A stretch of 64,000 nt of DNA from Lineus longissimus (Eukaryota; Nemertea; Pilidiophora; Heteronemertea; Lineidae). The notes below the pieces were generated by a model, which worked only from the letters and a program-made list of their open reading frames with translations, searched no databases and was not told the origin of the DNA. The DNA lies in assembly GCF_910592395.1 (NCBI RefSeq), contig NC_088324.1, forward strand, positions 4,180,953 through 4,244,952, written 5' to 3'. Shown piece after piece: positions 14,561 through 26,240 of this stretch; within the stretch, counting starts at the first letter, position 1, and the number at the start of each line of letters is the position of its first letter. Both the position numbers and the translations under genes were made by a program.

Positions 14561-15019
14561 CAATTTCGAGATTCAGCGATGATAAGTTGTCACTTGACTA
14601 ACGATATAAGACTACTGGCGATGAATGTCAGTCGGCGATGGCGCTTGTCGTGATCGATCAAGCTAATTTTGGTTTTTCAGAGTCGAGATGCCCGATTGGA
14701 CAAACTGAGACCGCAATTTTGAGAGTATGCAACGAGAAGTTGTCATTCAACTAACAATATAAGACTACTGGCGATGACGGTCGGTCGGCGATGGCGCTCG
14801 TCGCAACCGATCATGTTAATTTTGGTTTTACAGAGTCCAGATGACCGATTGGACAAACTGAGACCGCAATTTTGAGAGTCTGCAACGAGAAGTTGTCATT
14901 CAACTAACAATATCAGACTACTGGCGATGACGGTCGGTCGGCGATGACGCTCATCGCGACCGATCACGCTCATTTTGGTTATACAGATTCGAGACGCCTG
15001 ATTGGACAAACTGAGACCA
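14561..15019 (+). repeat. Island of divergent monomers I'-H-H
   Basis: Monomers start at 14561 (I'-like: ATTCAGCGATGATAAG, GATCGATCAAGCTAATTT, GGTTTTTCAGAG), 14714 and 14867 (H-like: TTTTGAGAGT, GCAACGAGAAGTTGTC, ACTAACAATAT). H and I monomers differ from classes A-G more than those differ from each other. Confidence 0.8.
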
Positions 15020-16451
15020 CAATTTCGAGATTCTGCGATGATAAGTTGTCATTCTACTAGCGATATTACACGACTGGCGATGACAGTCGGTCGGTGATGG
15101 CGCTCGTCGCGACGGATCACGTTCATTTTGGTTATACAGAGTCAAGATGACCGATGGACATACTGAGACTACATTTTCAAGATTCTGTTACAATAAGTTG
15201 TCACTTGACTAGAGATATTACACGACTGGCGATGACAGTCGGTCGGTGATGGCACTCCTCGCGACGGATCACGTTCATTTTGGTTATACAGAGTCAAGAT
15301 GACCGATTGGACAAACTGAGACCGCAATTTTGAGATTCTGTGATGATAGGTTGTCTTTCTACTAGCGATATTACACAACTGGCGATGATGGTCGGTCGGC
15401 GATGGCGCTCGTCACGACCGATCACGCTCATTTTGGTTATACAGATTCGAGACGCCTGATTGGACAAACTGAGACCACAATTTCGAGATTCTGCGATGAT
15501 AAGTTGTCATTCTACTAGCGATATTACACGACTGGCGATGACAGTCGGTCGGTGATGGCGCTCGTCGCGACCGATTACGCTGATTTTGGTTATACAGAGT
15601 CGAGATGACCGATGGACAAACTGAGACTACATTTTCAAGATTCTGTTACAATAAGTTGTCACTCGACTAGAGATATTACACGACTGGCGATGACGGTCGG
15701 TCGGCGATGGGGCTCGTCGCGACGGATCACGTTCATTTTGGTTATACAGAGTCAAGATGACCGAATGGACAAACTGAGACCGCAATTTTGAGATTCTGCG
15801 ATGATAAGTTGTCATTCTACTAGCGATATTACACGACTGGCGATGACGGTCGGTCGGTGATGGCGCTCGTCGCAACTGATCACGTTCATTTTGGTTATAC
15901 AGAGTCAAGATGATCGATTTTACTAACTGAGACTGCTATTTTGAGAGTCCGTGATGAGAAGTTGTCACTCGACTAACAATATAAGACTACTAGCGATGAT
16001 TGTCAGTTGGCAATGGCGCTTGTCGTGATCGATCACGCTCATTTTGGTTTTTCAGAGTTGTGATGCCTGATTGGACAAACTGAGACCACAATTTCGAGAT
16101 TCTGCGATGATAAGTTGTCATTCGATAGCGATATTACACGACTGGCGTTGAAAGTCGGTCGGAGATGGCGCTCGTCGCGACCGATCACGTTCATTTTGGT
16201 TATACAGAGTCAAGATGACCGATTGGACAAACTGAGACCGCAATTTCGAGATTCTGCGATGATAAGTTGTCATTCGATAGCGATATTACACGACTGGCGA
16301 TGACGGTCGGCCGGCGATGGCGCACGTCGCGACCGATCACACTCATTTTGGTTATACAGAGTCAAGATGACCGATTGGACAAACTGAGACTGCATTTTCG
16401 AGATTCTGCGATGATAAGTTGTCATTCGACTAGCGATATTACACGACTGGC

Positions 16452-16485
16452 AATGACGGTCGGTCGGTGATGACGGTCGGTCGGT
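16452..16485 (+). repeat. 17-bp microduplication inside a monomer, copy 2
   Basis: The same tandem 17-mer as at 13533, with one base changed in the first unit (AATGACGG at 16452). It lies exactly 2,919 bp downstream of the first, so it spread with the larger duplication rather than arising twice. Confidence 0.92.
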
Positions 16486-16984
16486 GATGGCGCTCGTCGC
16501 AACCGATCACGTTCATTTTGGTTATACAGAGTTGGGATGAGCGATTGGACAAACTGAGACCACAATTTCGAGATTCTGCGATGATAAGTTGTCATTCGAC
16601 TAGCGATATCACACGACTGGCGATGAAAGTCGGTCGGAGATGGTGCTCGTCGCGACCGATCACGCTCATTTTGGTTATAACAGAGTCAAGATGACCGATT
16701 GGACAAACAGAGGCCGCAATTTCGAGATTCTTCGATGATAAGTTGTCATTCGACTAGCGATATTACACGAATGGCGATTACGGTCGGTCGGCGATGGCGT
16801 TGTCGCGACCGATCACGCTCATTTTGGTTATACAGAGTCGAGATGACCGATTGGACAAACTGAGACAGCAATTTTGAGATTCTGTGATGATTAGTTGTCA
16901 TTCGATAGCGATATTACATGACTGGCGATGAAAGTCGGTCGGAGATGGTGCTCGTCGCGACCGATCACGTTCATTTTGGTTATA

Positions 16985-19900
16985 CAGAGTCGAGATGCCC
17001 GATTGGACAAACTGAGACTGCTATTTCGAGATTCTGCGATGATAAGTTGTCATTCGACTAGCGATATTCCTCGACTGGCGATGACGGTCGGTCGGCGATG
17101 GCGTTGTCGCAACCGATCACGCTCATTTTGGTTATACAGAGTCGAAATGACCGATGGACAAGTTGAGACCGCATTTTCGAGATTCTGCGATGATGAGTTG
17201 TCACTCAACTAGAGATATTACAGGACTGGCGATGACGGTCGGTCGGCGATGGCGCTCGTCGCGACCGATCACACTCATTTTGGTTATGCAGAGTCGAGAT
17301 GCCCGATTGGACAAACTGAGACTGCAATTTCGAGATTCTACGATGATAAGTTGTCGTTCGATAGCGATATTACACGACTGGCGATGAATGTCGGTCGGAG
17401 ATGGTGCGCGTCGCGACCGATCACGTTCATTTTGGTTATACAGAGTCAAGATGACCGATTGGACAAACTGAGACCGCAATTTCGAGATTCTGCGATGATA
17501 AGTTGTCATTCGACTAGAGATATTACACGACTAGCGATGACAGTTGGTCGGTGATGGCGCTCGTCGCGACCGATCACGCTCATTTTGGTTATACAGAGTC
17601 GGAATGAGCGATTGGACAAACTGAGACCACAATTTCGAGATTCTGCAATGATAAGTTGTCATTCGATAGCAATATTACACGACTGGCGATGAAAGTTGGT
17701 CGGAGATGGTGCTCGTCGCGACCGATCACGTTCATTTTGGTTATACAGAGTCAAGATGACCGATTGGACAAATTGAGACTGCAATTTCGAGATTCTGCGA
17801 TGATAAGTTGTCATTCTACGTGCAATATTACACGACTTGCGATGACGGTCGGTCGGCGATGGCGCTCGTCGCGACCGATCACGCTCATTTTGGTTATACA
17901 GAGTCGAGATGACCGATGGACAAACTGAGACTGCATTTTCGAGATTCTGTGATGATAAGTTGTCACTCGACTAACGATATAAGACTAGTGGCGATGACGG
18001 TCTGTTGGCGATGGCGCTCGTCGCGACCGATCACGCTCATTTTGGTTATTCAGAGCCGAGATGACTGATGGACAAACTGAGACCACATTTTCGAGATTCT
18101 ACGATGATAAGTTGTCACTCTACTAGAGATATTACATGACTGGCGATGACAGTCGGTCGGTGATGGCGCTCGTCGCGACCGATCACGTTCATTTTGGTTA
18201 TACGGAGTCGGGATGAGCGATTGGACAAACTGAGACCACAATTTCGAGATTCTGCGATGATAAGCTCTCATTCGATAGCAATATTACACTACTGGCGATG
18301 AAAGTCGGTCGGCGATGGCGCTCGTCGCGACCGATCATGCTCATTTTGGTGATACAGACTCAAGATGACCGATTGGACAAACTGAGACCGCAATTTTGAG
18401 ATTCTGTGATGATTAGTTGTCATTCGATAGCGATATTACATGACTGGCGATGAAAGTCGGTCGGAGATGGTGCTCGTCGCGACCGATCACGTTCATTTTG
18501 GTTATACAGAGTCAAGATGACCGATTGGACAAACTGAGACTGCACTTTCGAGATTTTGCAATGATAAGTTGTACATTCGACTTGCGATATTACACGACTG
18601 GCGATGAAAGTCGGTCGTAGATGGCGCTCGTCACGACAGATAACGTTCATTTTGGTTATACAGAGTCGAGATGCCCGATTGGACAAACTGAGACTGCTAT
18701 TTCGAGATTCTGCGATGATAAGTTGTCATTCGACTAGCGATATTCCTCGACTGGCGATGACGGTCGGTCGGCGATGGCGTTGTCGCAACCGATCACGCTC
18801 ATTTTGGTTATACAGAGTCGAAATGACCGATGGACAAGTTGAGACCGCATTTTCGAGATTCTGCGATGATGAGTTGTCACTCAACTAGAGATATTACAGG
18901 ACTGGCGATGACGGTCGGTCGGCGATGGCGCTCGTCGCGACCGATCACACTCATTTTGGTTATGCAGAGTCGAGATTCCCGATTGGACAAACTGAGACTG
19001 CAATTTCGAGATTCTACGATGATAAGTTGTCGTTCGATAGCGATATTACACGACTGGCGATGAATGTCGGTCGGAGATGGTGCACGTCGCGACCGATCAC
19101 GTTCATTTTGGTTATACAGAGTCAAGATGACCGATTGGACAAACTGAGACCGCAATTTCGAGATTCTGCGATGATAAGTTGTCATTCGACTAGAGATATT
19201 ACACGACTAGCGATGACAGTTGGTCGGTGATGGCGCTCGTCGCGACCGATCACGCTCATTTTGGTTATACAGAGTCGGAATGAGCGATTGGACAAACTGA
19301 GACCACAATTTCGAGATTCTGCAATGATAAGTTGTCATTCGATAGCAATATTACACGACTGGCGATGAAAGTTGGTCGGAGATGGTGCTCGTCGCGACCG
19401 ATCACGTTCATTTTGGTTATACAGAGTCAAGATGACCGATTGGACAAATTGAGACTGCAATTTCGAGATTCTGCGATGATAAGTTGTCATTCTACGTGCA
19501 ATATTACACGACTTGCGATGACGGTCGGTCGGCGATGGCGCTCGTCGCGACCGATCACGCTCATTTTGGTTATACAGAGTCGAGATGACCGATGGACAAA
19601 CTGAGACTGCATTTTCGAGATTCTGTGATGATAAGTTGTCACTCGACTAACGATATAAGACTAGTGGCGATGACGGTCTGTTGGCGATGGCGCTCGTCGC
19701 GACCGATCACGCTCATTTTGGTTATTCAGAGTCGAGATGACTGATGGACAAACTGAGACCACATTTTCGAGATTCTACGATGATAAGTTGTCACTCTACT
19801 AGAGATATTACATGACTGGCGATGACAGTCGGTCGGTGATGGCGCTCGTCGCGACCGATCATGTTCATTTTGGTTATACGGAGTCGGGATGAGCGATTGG

Positions 19901-20070
19901 ACAAACTGAGACCACAATTTCGAGATTCTGCGATGATAAGCTCTCATTCGATAGCAATATTACACTACTGGCGATGAAAGTCGGTCGGCGATGGCGCTCG
20001 TCGCGACCGATCATGCTCATTTTGGTGATACAGACTCAAGATGACCGATTGGACAAACTGAGACCGCAAG
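16985..20070 (+). repeat. Tandem duplication, 1,676-bp offset (11 monomers)
   Basis: About 16985-18394 matches 18661-20070. Shared variants include CTGCTATTTCGAG, GATATTCCTCGACTGG, GGACAAGTTGAGACC, GGTTATGCAGAG, GATGACGGTCTGTTGG, TTATACGGAGTCGGG and GTGATACAGACTCAAG. The copies separate where the left reads CAATTTTGAG and the right reads CAAGTTCGAG. Confidence 0.83.
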
Positions 20071-20370
20071 TTCGAGATTCTGCGATGATAAGTTGTCATT
20101 CGACTAGCGATATTACACGACTGGCGATGACGGTCGGTCGGCGATGGCGCTTGTCGCGACCGATCACGCTCATTTTGGTTATACAGAGTCGAGATGCCCG
20201 ATTGGACAAACTGAGACTGCAATTTCGAGATTCTGCGATGATAAGTTGTCATTCGATAGCGATATTACACGACTGGCGATGAAAGTCGGTCGGAAATGGC
20301 GCTCGTCGTGACCGATCACGCTCATTTTGGTTATACAGAGTCGAGATGACCGATGGACAAACTTAGACTG

Positions 20371-20675
20371 CATTTTCGAGATTCTGTGATGATAAGTTGT
20401 CACTCGACTAACGACATAAGACTGCTGGCGATGATTGTCAGTCGGCAATGGCGCTTGTCGTGATCGATCAAGCTAATTTTGGTTTTTCAGAGTCGAGATG
20501 CCCGATTGGACAAACTGAGACCGCAATTTTGAGAGTCTGCGACGAGAAGTTGTAATTCAACTAACGATATAAGACTACTGGCAATGACGGTCGGTCGGCG
20601 ATGGCGCTCGTCGCGACCGATCACGCTCATTTTGGTTATACAGAGTCGAGATGACTGATGGACAAACTGCGACCA
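20371..20675 (+). repeat. Divergent I-H dimer
   Basis: The I monomer (20371) has CTAACGACATAAGACTGCTG, GATGATTGTCAGTCGG and GATCAAGCTAATTTTGG. The H monomer (20524) has TTTTGAGAGTCTGCGACG and AGAAGTTGTAATTCAAC. The dimer is 305 bp and recurs at 22046-22350, 29662-29966 and 47368-47672. Confidence 0.88.
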
Positions 20676-22045
20676 CATTTTCGAGATTCTGCGATGATAA
20701 GTTTTCATTTGACTAGCGATATTACACGACTGGCGATGACGGTCGGTCGGCGATGGCGCTCGTCGCGACCGATCACGGTCATTTTGGTTATACAGAGTTG
20801 GAATGAGCGATTGGACAAACTGAGACCACAATTTCGAGATTCTGCGATGATAAGTTGTCATTCGATAGCAATATTACACGACTGGCGATAAAAGTTGGTC
20901 GGAGATGGTGCTCGTCGCGACCGATCACGTTCATTTTGGTTATACAGAGTCAAGATGCCCGATTGGACAAACTGAGACTGCAATTTCGAGATTCTACGAT
21001 GATAAGTTGTCGTTCGATAGCGATATTACTCGACTGGCGATGAATGTCGGTCGGAGATGGTGCGCGTCGCGACCGATCACGTTCATTTTGGTTATACAGA
21101 GTCAAGATGACCAATTGGACAAACTGAGACCGCAATTTCGAGATTCTGCGATGATAAGTTGTCATTCGACTAGCGATATTACACGACTGGCGATGACTGT
21201 CGGTCGACGATGGCGTTGTCGCGAACGATCACGTTCATTTTGGTTATACAGAGTCCAGATGACCGATTGGACAAACTAAGACCGCAATTTCGAGATTCTG
21301 CGATGATAAGTTGTCATTCGACTAGAGATAATACACGACTAGCGATGACAGTTGGTCGGTGATGGCGCTCGTCGCGACCGATCACGGTCATTTTGGTTAT
21401 ACAGAGTTGGAATGAGCGATTGGACAAACTGAGACCACAATTTCGAGATTCTGCGATGATAAGTTGTCATTCGATAGCAATATTACACGACTGGCGATGA
21501 AAGTTGGTCGGAGATGGTGCTCGTCGCGACCGATCACGTTCATTTTGGTTATACAGAGTCAAGATGACCGATTGGACAAACTGAGACCGCAATTTCGAGA
21601 TTCTGCGATGATAAGTTTTTATTCGACTGGCAATATTACGCGACTGGCGATGACGGTCGGTCGGCGAAGGCGCTCGTCGCGACCGATCACACTCATTTTG
21701 GTTATACAGAGTCGAGATGCCCAATTGGACAAACAGAGACTGCAATTTCGAGATTCTACGATGATAAGTTGTCGTTCGATAGCGATATTACACGACTGGC
21801 GATGAATGTCGGTCGGAGATGGTGCTCGTCGCGACCGATCACGTTCATTTTGGTTATACAGAGTCAAGATGACCGATTGGACAAACTGAGACCGCAATTT
21901 CGAGATTCTGCGATGATAAGTTGTCATTCGACTAGCGATATTACACGACTGGCGATGACTGTCGGTCGGCGATGGCGTTGTCGCGAACGATCACGTTCAT
22001 TTTGGTTATACAGAGTCGAGATGACCGATGGACAAACTTAGACTG

Positions 22046-22350
22046 CATTTTCGAGATTCTGTGATGATAAGTTGTCACTCGACTAACGACATAAGACTGC
22101 TGGCGATGATTGTCAGTCGGCAATGGCGCTTGTCGTGATCGATCAAGCTAATTTTGGTTTTTCAGAGTCGAGATGCCCGATTGGACAAACTGAGACCGCA
22201 ATTTTGAGAGTCTGCGACGAGAAGTTGTAATTCAACTAACGATATAAGACTACTGGCGATGACGGTCGGTCGGCGATGGCGCTCGTCGCGACCGATCACG
22301 CTCATTTTGGTTATACAGAGTCGAGATGACTGATGGACAAACTGCGACCA
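22046..22350 (+). repeat. Divergent I-H dimer
   Basis: Same dimer as at 20371, including the rare GACAAACTTAGACTGC lead-in and GTTGTAATTCAACTAACG. Here it directly follows a B monomer, whereas at 20371 and 29662 it follows a GAAAGTCGGTCGGAAATGG monomer. It has therefore been joined to a different neighbour. Confidence 0.87.
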
Positions 22351-22383
22351 CATTTTCGAGATTCTGCGATGATAAGTTGTCAC

Positions 22384-24054
22384 TCAACTAGAGATATTAC
22401 ACGACTGGCGATGACGGTCGGTCGGCGATGGCGCTCGTCGCGACTGATCACGTTCATTTTGGTTATACAGAGTCGGGATGAGTGATTGGACAAACTGAGA
22501 CCACAATTTCGAGATTTTGCGATGATAAGTTGTCATTCGATAGCAATATTACACTACTGGCGATGAAAATCAGTCGGCGATGGCGCTCGTCGCGACCGAT
22601 CACGCTCATTTTGGTTATACAGAGTCGAGATGACCGAATAGACACACTCCGACCACAATTTCGAGATTCAGCGATGATAAGTTGTCATTTGACTAACGAT
22701 ATAAGACTACTGGCGATGATTGTCAGTCGGCGATGGCGCTTGTCGTGATCGATCAAGCTAATTTTGGTTTTTCAGAGTCGAGATGCCCGATTGGACAAAC
22801 TGAGACCGCAATTTTGAGAGTCTGCGACGAGAAGTTGTCATTCAACTAATGATATAAGACTACTTGCGATGACGGTCGGTCGGCGATGGCGCTTGTCGCG
22901 ACCGATCACGCTCATTTTGGTTATACAGAGTCGAGATGCCCGATTGGACAAACTGAGACTGCAATTTCGAGATTCTGCGATGATAAGTTGTCTTTCGATA
23001 GCGATATTACACGACTGGCGATGAAAGTCGGTCGGAAATGGCGCTCGTCGCGACCGATCACGCTCATTTTGGTTATACAGAGTCAAGATGACCGATTGGA
23101 CAAATTGAGACTGCAATTTCGAGATTCTGCGATGATAAGTTGTCATTCTACAAGCAATATTACACGACTTGCGATGACGGTCGGTCGGCGATGGCGCTCG
23201 TCGCGACCGATCACGCTCATTTTGGTTATACAGAGTCGAGATGACCGATGGACAAACTGAGACTGCATTTTCGAGATTCTGTGATGATAAGTTGTCACTC
23301 GACTAACGATATAAGACTAGTTGCGATGACGGTCGGTCGGCGATGGCGCTCGTCGCGACCGATCACGCTCATTTTGGTTATACAGAGTCGAGATGACTGA
23401 TGGACAAACTGAGACCGCAATTTCGAGATTCTGCGATGACAAGTTTTCATTCGACTAGCGATATTACACGACTGGCGATGACGGTCGGTCGGCGATGGCG
23501 CTCGTCGCGACCGATCACGCTCATTTTGGTTATACAGAGTCGAGATGCCCGATTGGACAAACTGAGACTGCAATTTCGAGATTCTACGATGATAAGTTGT
23601 CGTTCGATAGCGATATTACACGACTGGCGATGAATGTCGGTCGGAGATGGTGCGCGTCGCGACCGATCACGTTCATTTTGGTTATACAGAGTCAAGATGA
23701 CCAATTGGACAAACTGAGACCGCAATTTCGAGATTCTGCGATGATAAATTGTCATTCGACTAGCGATATTACACGACCGGCGATGACTGTCGGTCGACGA
23801 TGGCGTTGTCGCGAACGATCACGTTCATTTTGGTTATACAGAGTCAAGATGACCGATTGGACAGACTGAGACCGCAATTTCGAGATTCTGCGATGATAAG
23901 TTGTCATTCGACTAGAGATAATACACGACTAGCGATGACAGTTGGTCGGTGATGGCGCTCGTCGCGACCGATCACGGTCATTTTGGTTATACAGAGTTGG
24001 AATGAGCGATTGGACAAACTGAGACCACAATTTCGAGATTCTGCGATGATAAGT
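22384..24054 (+). repeat. Segment repeated at +7,921 bp (left copy)
   Basis: The stretch from about 22500 to 24054 matches about 30421-31975. Shared variants are GATAGACACACTC, GTCTTTCGATAGCG, GGTCGGAAATGG, GACTAGTTGCGATGACGG and GACCAATTGGACAAA. Further left, matching continues at offset 7,616 because the right copy has two extra monomers at about 30130-30434. Confidence 0.78.
22656..22961 (+). repeat. Divergent I'-H dimer, second subtype
   Basis: The I' monomer begins CAATTTCGAGATTCAGCG and has CATTTGACTAACGATATAAG. The H monomer begins at 22809. It is preceded by the rare ACCGAATAGACACACTC. The same subtype occurs at 30577-30882 (offset 7,921) and 48283-48588 (a further 17,706). Confidence 0.87.
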
Positions 24055-26240
24055 TGTCGTTCGATAGCGATATTACACGACTGGCGATGAATGTCGGTCG
24101 GAGATGGTGCGCGTGGCGACCGATCACGTTCATTTTGGTTATACAGAGTCAAGATGACCAATTGGACAAACTGAGACCGCAATTTCGAGATTCTGCGATG
24201 ATAAGTTGTCATTCGACTAGCGATATTACACGACTGGCGATGACTGTCGGTCGACGATGGCGTTGTCGCTAACGATCACGTTCATTTTGGTTATACAGAG
24301 TCAAGATGACCGATTGGACAAACTGAGACCGCAATTTCGAGATTCTGCGATGATAAGTTGTCATTCGACTAGAGATAATACACGACTAGCAATGACAGTT
24401 GGTCGGTGATGGCGCTCGTCGCGACCGATCACGGTCATTTTGGTTATACAGAGTTGGAATGAGCGATTGGACAAACTGAGACCACAATTTCGAGATTCTG
24501 CGATGATAAGTTGTCATTCGATAGCAATATTACACGACTGGCGATGAAAGTTCGTCGGAGATGGTGCTCGTCGCGACCGATCACATTCATTTTGGTTATA
24601 CAGAGTCAAGATGAGCGATTGGACAAACTGAGACTGCAATTTCGAGATTCTGCGATGATAAGTTTTCATTCGACTGACAATATTACGCGACTGGCGATGA
24701 CGGTCGGTCGGCGAAGGCGCTCGTCGCGACCGATCACACTCATTTTGGTTATACAGAGTCGAGATGCCCAATTGGACAAACTGAGACTGCAATTTCGAGA
24801 TTCTACGATGATAAGTTGTCGTTCGATAGCGATATTACACGACTGGCGATGAATGTCGGTCGGAGATGGTGCTCGTCGCGACCGATCACGTTCATTTTGG
24901 TTATACAGAGTCAAGATGACCGATTGGACAAACTGAGACCGCAATTTCGAGATTCTGCGATGATAAGTTGTCATTCGACTAGCGATATTACACGACTGGC
25001 GATGACTGTCGGTCGGTGATGGCGCTCGTCGCGACCGATCACGGTCATTTTGGTTATACAGAGTTGGAATGAGCGATTGGACAAACTGAGACCACAATTT
25101 CGAGATTCTGCGATGATAAGTTTTCATTCGATAGCAAAATTACACGACTGGCGATGAAAGTTGGTCGGAGATGGTGCTCGTCGCGACCGATCACGTTCAT
25201 TTTGGTTATACAGAGTCAAGATGCCCGATTGGACAAACTGAGACTGCAATTTGGAGATTCTACGATGATAAATTGTCGTTCGATAGCGATATTACACGAC
25301 TGGCGATGAATGTCGGTCGGAGATGGTGCGCGTCGCGACCGATCACGTTCATTTTGGTTATACAGAGTCAAGATGACCAATTGGACAAACTGAGACCGCA
25401 ATTTCGAGATTCTGCGATGATAAGTTGTCATTCGACTAGCGATATTACACGACTGGCGATGACTGTCGGTCGACGATGGCGTTGTCGCGAACGATCACGT
25501 TCATTTTGGTTATACAGAGTCAAGATGACCGATTGGACAAACTGAGACCGCAATTTCGAGATTCTGCGATGATAAGTTGTCATTCGACTAGAGATAATAC
25601 ACGACTAGCGATGACAGTTGGTCGGTGATGGCGCTCGTCGCGACCGATCACGGTCATTTTGGTTATACAGAGTTGGAATGAGCGATTGGACAAACTGAGA
25701 CCACAATTTCGAGATTCTGCTATGATAAGTTGTCATTCGATAGCAATATTACACGACTGGCGATGAAAGTTCGTCGGAGATGGTGCTCGTCGCGACCGAT
25801 CACGTTCATTTTGGTTATACAGAGTCAAGATGACCGATTGGACAAACTGAGACCGCAATTTCGAGATTCTGCGATGATAAGTTTTCATTCGACTGACAAT
25901 ATTACGCGACTGGCGATGACGGTCGGTCGGCGAAGGCGCTCGTCGCGACCGATCACACTCATTTTGGTTATACAGAGTCGAGATGCCCAATTGGACAAAC
26001 TGAGACTGCAATTTCGAGATTCTACGATGATAAGTTGTCGTTCGATAGCGATATTACACGACTGGCGATGAATGTCGGTCGGAGATGGTGCTCGTCGCGA
26101 CCGATCACGTTCATTTTGGTTATACAGAGTCAAGATGACCGATTGGACAAACTGAGACCGCAATTTCGAGATTCTGCGATGATAAGTTGTCATTCGACTA
26201 GCGATATTACACGACTGGCGATGACTGTCGGTCGGCGATG
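24028..26240 (+). repeat. Tandem duplication, 1,219-bp offset (8 monomers)
   Basis: A monomers at 24028 and 24790 recur at 25247 and 26009. Shared variants are GAAAGTTCGTCGGAG in D and GACTGACAATATTACGCG in G'. Small differences include GCGTGGCGACC at about 24113 against GCGTCGCGACC in the other copy. Confidence 0.8.

Larger units (their letters stand above)
13018..16087 (+). repeat. Divergent satellite zone with weak class order
   Basis: Monomer length and orientation are kept, but many copies carry private changes (for example GGACACACTCAGACC, GGGGCTCGTCGCGAC, TTCTGTTACAATAAG, GATAGGTTGTCTTTC) and the A-to-G order is mostly lost. It contains monomers of the I type (TTTTGGTTTTTCAGAG) and the H type (TTTTGAGAGTCTGC). 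Low homogenisation suggests either older sequence or a region that escaped recent amplification. No gene is seen. Confidence 0.8.
13075..16664 (+). repeat. Direct repeat, 2,919-bp offset, flanking the divergent zone
   Basis: About 13075-13745 matches 15994-16664. Shared markers are GATCGATCACGCTCATT followed by GGTTTTTCAGAGTTGTGATG, GGCGTTGAAAGTCGG, a GGCGCACGTCGCGACC monomer, and the 17-bp internal duplication. Both copies lie at the edges of the divergent monomers. Confidence 0.8.
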
